Shown piece after piece: positions 57,266 through 64,000 of a stretch of 64,000 nucleotides of DNA (positions are counted from its first letter, which is position 1; each line of letters starts with the position of its first letter). The stretch spans positions 82,779,942-82,843,941 of the forward strand of contig CM038044.1 in NCBI GenBank assembly GCA_021397845.1, given 5' to 3'. The notes beneath the pieces were generated by a model, which was not told the origin of the DNA, did not search any database, and saw only the letters and a list, made by a program, of their open reading frames with translations. This DNA is from Areca catechu. Lineage: Eukaryota; Streptophyta; Magnoliopsida; Arecales; Arecaceae. The position numbers and the translations under genes are program-made.

Positions 57266-58001
57266 TGATGTGGAATGGGATCAAGGTAGGATCATCGGCA
57301 AGCTGAGAAGTCATCGCATATTAGGGTATCCTATTTTTTTAAATTTTTTTAAATTTTTTTTCTATGGTGGTGGCGAAGGAAAAATAGAGATGGAGGGTAG
57401 GAAAATTGGACACTCTAGGACTTGGGACTTACATTCACGGAGAGACATCTCACCTCTAGGGCATCTCACCCATCCCACTACATGTAGCCTAGGGAATCTC
57501 ACCCATCTCACTACATGCAGAGCCTAGGGCATCCCACCCAAATCGCTACCTGGGGCTGTAAACGAAAATCCCTAAGACCTAGAGGGGACTCGATGAGAAA
57601 TGGGGATAACAAGGGTCTCACACCCTTCGACGCCCGAAGGCGAAGGACAGACGAGCCTCTCACCCTCCCCATACGGGGCAAATGAAAAGAAAAAACTCTT
57701 TTCTAAAAACTCACTTGATTAACCAAACTGATTTTTTTTACAAAAGACTGAGGGTGGTATTTATAGACCTATCCAACCCTTATTTGAATTTGAATACAAG
57801 ATAAAAAGATAGAGATGATTCAAATTCAAATACAAGATAGGATAAGATAAGCCTATCCATATCTTAATCATAACCAACCAAATCCTAATTCAAATTTCAA
57901 ACAAAAGATAAATCCAAAATAAATAATCTTCAAATTTAAATTTATTTGCTGCTCCGAAATCTATGCTACTCCAAGATTCGTGCAGGTTGATGTCCCCATC
58001 A
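57266..58001 (-). repeat. Element H 5' LTR
   Basis: 736 bases, plus-strand start TGATGTGGAATGGGATC, end GTCCCCATCA. Followed by CCTGC, the right TSD copy. Confidence 0.92.
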
Positions 58002-58006
58002 CCTGC

Positions 58007-59264
58007 TATCATGTTAAGTCAGATGAAAGAGGTAGTGAGAAAAGTTAAGGCATGTCTACCTTATGGTATGGTCCTCACACTTTTCTTCCAAGGTGATAAC
58101 ATTGACTTATCAGGAGAGGATAGCAAGACTCTCCTTCATACCGATACCTTTACAGCCAAAACTCTTCAAAGGATGGGTTATTTATTATCTGAAAGAACCT
58201 GGAGAAAGAAGTCTAATGCTCCAATAGTTGGATAAAAAAAAGGAAACTCAAGAGCAAGCTGAAATGGAGACTGGTGAAGGCACTTCAATGCAAATTCCAG
58301 AGTCACAGCCACAGCTAGGGTCTTCAGTCCAGATAGACTTTGATGCTTCATTTCCAGATGTTTTAGTACCTGATATGCCCCCCAACACACCTATCTACAC
58401 TCAGGCTACCACTGATATTCCTATTCACAGTCATGCTACTACTACTCCTATTGTGGATACCTCAATGTTACAAAATTTCATTGCATAACAGTTAGGAAAC
58501 TTGACTGAAACTATTAATTCCTTAATGTCTACTATGTTTGGAGAACTTTGCCAATCTGTTGATGAGAGGCTCACTCAGTTTGGGGGACAGATAGATAATC
58601 TGAAAAGAAGAATTGACAAACTTGAAACCTCCAAGACTATAGCACATGCAACTGAGACAGATTTGCAACCTATTCTTCATTTGATCACTTCAAGTTATGA
58701 AAAGATTGAGAAATCTATTACTCAAGTACTTGAAGCTTATAAAGTTGAGATGGATAATTTAAGAATAAGAATGGGCTCAGTAAAAGTAGGCAAGAAAATG
58801 GAAGAGGACTACATTAGAGGTATTGGAATTATAAGAGCTGAGTTCGGGAGACTAAGAGGTTCTGCTGAAGCCTTTGTAAATGTACAAGCTTTGAAAATTT
58901 TCTCATTGCAAAAGGAAGTTGCAAAAATAAAAGAATCAATAGAAGATTTGGCTGCTTCCAAAACTACAAAGAAAATAGAAGCCGAATTGAAATCTATCAC
59001 CAGTTTTTTATGGAAAATGATGACTAAAATTGAAGATCTTCAATCTGCTCAAAGTGTACCTCCTCCAACACCAATAGATCCCACTAGACCTAGGGCTCAA
59101 TCATCCTCTTTTGCTGGTTAGTTTGGTCATCCCAGACAACATGCTCCACACTTTAAGCCATAAGGATCCCATAATATTCCACAATTTGTTGACCCAATTG
59201 CCTCTCTACCTCCGGGCATCCAAATTCTAGGTCAACCCCCAAAAGTAAACTTAGACAGTGAGTA
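58007..59264 (+). pseudogene. Element B extra 3' ORF, part 2
   Basis: Resumes in frame with MLSQMKEVVRKVKACLPYG, then LLHTDTFTAKTLQRMGYLL and a stop at 58233. A Thr/Pro-rich linker (YTQATTDIPIHSHATTTP) is followed by a coiled coil: VDERLTQFGGQIDNLKRRID at about 58560-58620 and IFSLQKEVAKIKESIEDLA at about 58900-58960. It ends VNLDSE at 59264. Stops occur at 58233, 58486, 59119 and 59161. The order globular domain, low-complexity linker, coiled coil and acidic end is the same as in G. Combined length is 638 codons, against 590 in G. Oligomerisation by the coiled coil is likely by sequence; the job is not known. Confidence 0.8.
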
Positions 59265-60010
59265 AATGTATTGCTTTTCACTTTGTACTTTGTATTGAAC
59301 ATCTTTGAAGTGAAATGAAAATACAATTTTTGTCTCTTAAATTGTTCTATTTCTTTATGCAAATGAATGTTTATGTTCAATTGTTCATACAATGACTGAT
59401 CCAATGATTTATTTTTTAATTAGAATTTCAAGTTAAATATGAGAAAGTGAAATTATCTCAAACAAATTTTATATACTTTTTCATTATATTTTAAAATCTG
59501 AGCTTAACTCTTACTCTACCTTTTTGATTGATTGACATAAAGGAGGAGAAAGTTGTGAAGTTATTGCATGAAAAGGATAAAATATGTTCATGTTTGTATA
59601 TTTGCTCTGATACATAAAGATTGAATTGAATATATTTGCTCTGATTCATAAAGATTGAAAGCTCTGGTACATAATCCATATGAAACTTTGATAAGCTCTG
59701 GTACATAATGAATATGAAAGCTCTGATAATGTTTTAAATGCTTTAAACTCTGATACTTAATAAGCTATGAATATTTAAACTTTTGTTAGAAACTTTTGAG
59801 CTTTGAAGTATGAAATTGCAAAGAAAGTGTGTCAAAACATGGAGTATCTTATTGAGGGAGAGATTACCTCTCATTGCCCTAATTCTTCTTCCATAGTTTG
59901 GCACTAATTGAAATAATTTTTTACTTATTCATATATTCTTGCAAATACAGTTATACAAGTAATTGTAAAGTTTTATCTTGCTTTTTCATGCCCAGTATTT
60001 TGTTATCATC
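59265..60010 (+). other. Element B 3' untranslated region with repeats
   Basis: AT-rich, no ORF of note. Six copies of a (G/A)CTCTG(A/G)TA(C/A) word lie between 59604 and 59756. Confidence 0.6.
59604..59756 (+). repeat. Degenerate repeat: GCTCTGATACATAAAG units
   Basis: Words at 59604 (GCTCTGATAC), 59638 (GCTCTGATTC), 59661 and 59695 (GCTCTGGTAC), 59720 (GCTCTGATAA) and 59747 (ACTCTGATAC), spaced 23-34 bases, most followed by ATAAAG or ATAAT. GCTCTGATACCA is the complement of the usual primer binding site, so each word resembles the 3' end of the priming tRNA. Confidence 0.6.
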
Positions 60011-60024
60011 AAAAAGGGGGAGAT
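60011..60024 (+). other. Polypurine tract of element B
   Basis: AAAAAGGGGGAGAT immediately before the 3' LTR, the usual plus-strand primer; nearly the same as in G. Confidence 0.9.
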
Positions 60025-60363
60025 TATTGACCCTATAAGTGATTTTGATGATAACCAAATATTGGAGCATGTACATTTATTTCTAACAACTCTTCAAGTA
60101 TTTTACAAGTTTTGTTATGATGAGTTAATTATTCAAACTTCAACTCCTTCACCTTTGTTTCTTGTTTGAGTTGTGTTGTAATGTGTTTCTGTAAAGAAGA
60201 ACCCAATAAAAAAAAAGCTAAGAAAAAATAATGTAAAAAGGGTTACTTTTGTGTGTTTGTGCCTTAAAAATTAATTTGAATTGGTATGATTGAAAAGTTG
60301 TAAGAGTGTTGGTAAGAGTTTTTCTTTGAGTTCAATTGTAAAAATCATGAAGAAGATGCTCAA

Positions 60364-60855
60364 GCCGACCCAGCATGTTGAAGAGCCGACTCAACTTCAT
60401 GGCACATAGTAAGGATTCTGGTACGCAGCAATCCGAGCCGACTCGAAAGTAACCGAGCCGACTCCAGTGAATTCAAGTCGACTGGAATATGTCCGAGCCG
60501 ACTCCTTCAGAGTCCAGTTTTTGAAGATTATTGAGAATAGCCAGGCGAGCCGACCCAAACCAGAAAGAGCCGACTCTACCAGACCGAATTTTGAAGACCT
60601 GAGAAAGCGAGCCAACCCGAACTACATCGAGCTGACTCTTCCAGAGTGATGATTTCTGAACCTGAGAAGAAGAGCCGACCAATGATCAAAAGAGCCGACT
60701 CCTCGAGTTTAAGATTTTCAAAGATATAAGTTCCAACCGACCTGAGCTATCAAGAGCCGACTCGTTCAAAGTGAAGTTTTGCGCCCTGAGACAAAGAGCC
60801 GACTATACTGAAGATTTGGTGACTTGACCTATTGACTCGAAGGATCCAAGCCGAC
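60364..60855 (+). promoter_or_regulatory. RCCGAC (DRE/CRT-core) array in B 3' LTR
   Basis: Thirteen (A/G)CCGAC hexamers in under 500 bases, all on the plus strand, in the frame GAGCCGACTC or close to it. The chance expectation for a plain hexamer pair in this length is well under one. Functional meaning is inference. Confidence 0.6.
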
Positions 60856-61317
60856 TTGAAGGAATTCGAGTCGACTCGAACATCACTTTCAGGAATCCAA
60901 TGGCTAGTTTCAAAATTTATTTTTGAAAGCCAAAAAGTGCTCCAATAGTCATAAACCACTTCCCAATGGTCTACAATAGCTAGAATTGCCTTGAAGTGAT
61001 AGAAGACCTTATATTTCAAGGATTTGAACTTCCTTGAAGTAAAGGATTAGAAAGTTCTTCAAAGTTTTGAGAGCTACATTGAATATCCTACATACGAAAA
61101 AGAAAGAGAGCACAAGAGCATTCAAGCAAGCCTTCAAGTTTTCACCAACTCTGATCTTAAGCTTGAAGCAATTTTGGAAGAAGCCACTGAAGCAATTAAA
61201 GCTCATTCAAGTGCAAGTCAAGTAGACTTCTATCAAGCTGCACCGGCAACTATCCAACAAATTGAGTTTGTCATTTATTGTTGCATTTACTTCAATTATT
61301 TTTCTGAATTGTTGTTG

Positions 61318-61560
61318 GGTTATTGGTGAGCCTAGTTGAAAAATCAAATAGGTTCTTAGTGAGCCTTGATAAAAACTAAGTGTTGGATTCTTAGTGATCC
61401 TGGTAAAACCAAGTTAGGTTCTTGGTGATCCTGTGAAAATCAAGTTAGGTTTCTTTGGTGAGCCTGTTCAAAACCAAAGGGTGTTGGGTTTTCTTTGGTG
61501 ATCCCATTAAAACCAAAGTGTAGAGGTTTTGGATTGTGATCCTATAAAAATAATCCAACT
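61318..61560 (+). repeat. Array of short hairpins in B 3' LTR
   Basis: Same array as at 10377-10612. One unit reads CTTAGT...ACTAAG here and CTTGGT...ACCAAG in the 5' LTR: both arms changed together. Others differ on one arm only, for example CTTGGT...ATCAAG. Confidence 0.65.
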
Positions 61561-61807
61561 ATATTTGGGTGTGAATATAGTGAAAATCCCAAGTGGTATC
61601 TTGGGTAGTGGACGTAGAAGCTGGGTTGCTCCAAACCACTATAAATTTCATGTTTTTGTGTTGTGCTTACTTGACTCTATTTAGTTTCTACAATTTAATA
61701 CTCTGTCACAGCACCTACCACTTATAAGGGATTTTTAATTGCACATTATCTACTTTAAATTTTTAAATTCCCAATTCACCCCCTCTTGGGTAGCCACCTA
61801 GGCAATA

Positions 61808-62190
61808 GATTTGAACATAGTTCAAACATAAATTTCTCATGGGATCGACCCTATTCACTAGACGTGCTACTCTGCACACCGTGCACTTGCGATTTCATCT
61901 AAAGTTCACATCATTATCGAGGTGTGTATAAACACTTAAAAGTCAATGGAATGAAATTTTGTTTTTGATAAATTTCACTTCCACTAAACTTTGCTCTTCT
62001 TTTTTTCTACTTTCGACTTGACCATATTCACTGCTATGCTGTTCAGGTAATGAAGTTCATGCTTGATGAGTTGATAGGACATCCTACTAAGAAAGAAACT
62101 TAGAAGAGGAAGAGGGATAGTGGAGATGTTGATGTAGGGAAGGAAGTTACTGTAGTGATCAATGGGGTACCAGCTCCCTTAGAGAGCATC
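61808..62190 (+). repeat. Gypsy LTR end and following leader
   Basis: The first five bases are the right TSD of B. 61813-61918 is the continuation of 8931-9086 and reads like an Athila/Tat LTR 3' end ('gggatcgaccctattca', 'gtgcacttgcgattt'), ending near 'ttcacatca'. The rest to 62190 has no frame and would be leader of that older element. No clear primer site is visible, so the boundary is uncertain. Confidence 0.45.
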
Positions 62191-62740
62191 ACCGAGGAGG
62201 TCTGGGACTGCTCGCCACAAATCCAGAGGTGGATAATCTAATTGGAGATGTAGAGACTACTCTTATTCCTATGAAAATCGAGGTGGTGGAGATGGCTCTA
62301 ATGGTGGCACCACTCACACTCCCTATTTTTGAGAAGGACGAGGTGCTGGTGGCTAATCTCCTAGTGCTTGCACTAACAACAAAGCTAGCCATCACCGAGG
62401 TCACCAAAGGAGAGGGGCCTATCATGGTGTGTCTATTGGTGATTGAGGCTATGGCTAAAGTTCTCTCAGCTACCATTGAATTGCTGATAGGTGAGGCAAC
62501 AGGGGAAATTTTAGGTGTGGTAGCAAGAGGGGTAGTAGGTGAGGTGGCAATAGATGCTTGCAAAGCTATTGGAACTCCTATGGTAGCATCACCTGAGGTG
62601 GGTTGCTTGGCAAGGATATTTCTTATGGTGATAGTGGGTAGCAGCGGTCAGCTTCATGGCTCTCCAACTCTTGCTAGCCAGGTGTTTGATCCACTACTTG
62701 GGAGGCAGATTGACTATTTGACCTAGTATTTGTAGGTGGT
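62191..62740 (+). pseudogene. Decayed Arg/Gly-rich coding region
   Basis: One plus-strand frame reads RCRDYSYSYENRGGGDGSNG, GTTHTPYF, EGRGAGG, then HHRGHQRRGAYHGVSIGD and further GNRGNF and GSRXGGN blocks. Stops between them are nearly all TGA in contexts where CGA is expected, so the original would be a basic Arg/Gly-rich, RNA-binding-like protein end. Another frame on the same strand stays open for 165 codons but has only a composition-driven Val/Ala-rich sequence. Its place next to a Gypsy LTR end would fit a Gag nucleocapsid part, but there is no zinc knuckle. Identity unproven. Confidence 0.35.
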
Positions 62741-62809
62741 CCATGCTTGTTAGTGTTGCGAGTCTCTCTGGTTGATCTAGCTAATTGCTTCTCTTTTTTG
62801 ATAGGTGAT

Positions 62810-63950
62810 GGAGACTAGAATCATGTGGATCTGAGATGAAGTCAAGAGTACTAGAGAGGAGCTCATCCAGGTTAGGCGTAGGTCAGAGGTTGTGGAAGTT
62901 GGGCACATTGGTGCAGAGCATGACATGTCCATGGCTGAGGAAGCTTGATTGTTGGCCCAGCGCCAATTTGATCAGTGCATGGCTAGGAATGAGGAGTTGA
63001 TTCGAGAGCTAAAGGCTACTTGCTGGAGGATCGCCAAACTTACAGTCGGTGATGGTGTCAGAACGAGACTGGACATGGACGAGGCTTTTATAGTGGTGGC
63101 TAGGACCTCTAGGTATGTGCTGATAGATAATCTTGGGATCATAGATGCTCAGTCCATTGGACCCCAAGTGTGCAGCTTTTCCAATGAAGAGTCTATGTTA
63201 AGGCTCTGATAAGAGATGATGCAGTGACCTAGATAGAGGGCACCGTCGATGGGGGTGTAGGTCTGTAGTCAGAGTCCCTGGGTCCCTTAATGGGAGATGT
63301 ATCTCATGGACTGAGCATGCAATCTAGTGCTACTAATGAGGCTATCATAGAGGAGGAAGAAGTAGTGCCCTCTTTGGCAAGCATGGGAGTAGGTGGTGAA
63401 GGATGTCCATGGAAGACATGGTGGTCTATTGAACTAGCTGAAGGCTTGTAATGAGAGATCTCTCTCTTGTAGGAGAGGCTGACCGATGTGAAGAATGCAG
63501 CCATGTCCTAGTGAGCCGCTAGGGTGGATGCATCCATACACCTAGTAGAGTTGTGGGCCTAGTTGGCTAAGGTGGAGGTGAAGGCCAACATCCTAGAGGT
63601 GGAGCTTGCCTACACTTTGGAGGGACAGCGAGGGGCATGCACCACTGAAAGGCCACTTGAGGGATTTGGGGTTCTTCTTTGATGTCCATGGGAGTGCATA
63701 CATGGAGTTCTAGTATCGATAAGTGTGATTCTACTGATCAGGCTCACTTATAGGGCTTCAACACTAGCTTCGATGTGTGTGAGTTTATTATGCAGGGATG
63801 CTATCCTGAAGAAGGTGAGCAGATTGGGTCACTCATCCCCTCGAATGCCTCACCTAAAGGGATTATTGATTTTGTAAGGCAGAGGAAGGAAAAGTTGAGG
63901 AAGGCTTTAAAGCTTGCTGACCTTGTACTTCCTCCACTTAAAAAATGAAT
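62810..63950 (+). pseudogene. Decayed coiled-coil protein region
   Basis: From ATG at 62808 the frame is METRIMWI, a TGA stop, then DEVKSTREELIQVRRRSEVV, AQRQFDQCMARNEELIRELK and ending near 63209. Later pieces in shifted frames (LWA-stop-LAKVEVKANILEVELA near 63545; VCEFIMQGCYPEEGEQIGSL near 63775) are also helical. It looks like an old coiled-coil ORF of the kind found in Tat-lineage Gypsy elements. No catalytic domain is seen. The region 63210-64000 otherwise holds nothing that I recognise. Confidence 0.35.
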
Positions 63951-64000
63951 AAAGATTTCTTCTGATGCGGGACTATTCATGCATGCTAATTATTTTTCAT

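Larger units (their letters stand above)
54804..58001 (-). mobile_element. Element H: non-autonomous LTR element, GC-rich cargo
   Basis: 3198 bases with LTRs 54804-55535 and 57266-58001 and TSD CCTAC/CCTGC (54799-54803 and 58002-58006; one mismatch). Dropping H and one TSD copy restores the extra ORF of B exactly. PBS on the minus strand is exact. The minus-strand LTR starts TGATGGAGACA, near TGGTGCGGACA of F, and the PPT-side motif matches E and F, so H belongs with that chromovirus group. The interior, 55536-57265, has no gag or pol and is much richer in GC than any other part of the window, with long open frames on both strands. Confidence 0.92.
9087..61807 (+). mobile_element. Element B: SIRE-type Copia, split by three inserts
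   Basis: A complete SIRE-type element: 5' LTR 9087-10866, PBS 10869, gag, protease, integrase, RT, RNase H, an extra 3' ORF, polypurine tract and 3' LTR 60025-61807. It is flanked by a perfect 5-bp duplication GATTT (9082-9086 and 61808-61812). Own sequence is about 11.6 kb; the rest is element C (13422-25893), E (26764-52245) and H (54804-58001). Removing each insert plus one TSD copy restores the SIRE reading frame at the junction, which proves the order. LTR termini have decayed from TG/CA (3' LTR starts TA and ends TA). Many in-frame stops show it is dead. Confidence 0.95.
60025..61807 (+). repeat. Element B 3' LTR
   Basis: 1783 bases. Starts TATTGACCC (TG decayed to TA) and ends GGCAATA (CA decayed to TA). 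It aligns from end to end with 9087-10866 and is followed by TSD GATTT. It has twelve GCCGAC words and one ACCGAC in 60364-60855 and the hairpin array in 61318-61560. Confidence 0.95.

Noticed and set aside
59604..59704. Words equal to a tRNA 3' end, hinting at a tRNA gene
   Set aside because: No cloverleaf, no A/B box; only the 10-base word is repeated.
62229..62726. 165-codon open frame, Val/Ala-rich
   Set aside because: Composition-driven frame beside a more protein-like Arg/Gly frame in the same bases; no domain.

Overview
This window is a plant nuclear repeat region: a nest of LTR retrotransposons with no host gene that I can support. The LTR ends, the tRNA-iMet primer sites (TGGTATCAGAGC), the SIRE-, Angela/Tork- and chromovirus-type polyproteins and the depth of nesting fit a large-genome angiosperm, most likely a monocot. 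A palm is a guess from general familiarity, not something shown here.

Backbone. The left edge (1-9086) is old debris: unassigned sequence, a decayed Tat/Athila-type Gypsy integrase (minus strand, 1441-2105), a cut Angela-type LTR (2106-3607), a cut SIRE-type LTR (3608-4181) and a truncated SIRE element 'A' (LTR 4182-5685, gag, integrase, then a break near 8930). The dominant feature is a second SIRE element 'B' (plus strand, 9087-61807) with 1.78-kb LTRs and a matching 5-bp target duplication GATTT at 9082-9086 and 61808-61812. Its own sequence is only about 11.6 kb. Three separate insertions expand it to 52.7 kb.

Insertions in B. (1) 'C' (13422-25893, TSD CTTCA), an Angela/Tork-type Copia on the minus strand, which itself holds solo LTR 'D' (20943-23365, TSD TCAAG). 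(2) 'E' (26764-52245, TSD ATCCT), a Gypsy of chromovirus type on the minus strand with gag but no protease, RT, RNase H or integrase core. Inside E lies 'F' (29394-48773, TSD GGTAA), a related and structurally full chromovirus on the plus strand. Inside F lies 'G' (32316-43138, TSD AAGAT), a SIRE-type element on the minus strand with an extra 3' ORF. (3) 'H' (54804-58001, TSD CCTAC/CCTGC), a 3.2-kb non-autonomous LTR element whose GC-rich interior codes no retroelement protein but whose termini match E and F. Removing each insert with one TSD copy restores the interrupted reading frame of its host, so the order of events can be read directly: B, then C, E and H; D into C; F into E; G into F.

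All coding regions carry stops or frameshifts, many of them TGG to TGA/TAG or CGA to TGA as expected from C-to-T decay of methylated DNA, so no element looks autonomous now. The most unusual signals are: arrays of (A/G)CCGAC, the DRE/CRT core, in the SIRE LTRs; a run of six or seven short hairpins with compensatory arm changes near the 3' end of the same LTRs; an extra 3' ORF of one architecture in two diverged SIRE elements (B and G); and a family triplet of one near-complete chromovirus (F), one gag-only derivative (E) and one gene-carrying mini-element (H).
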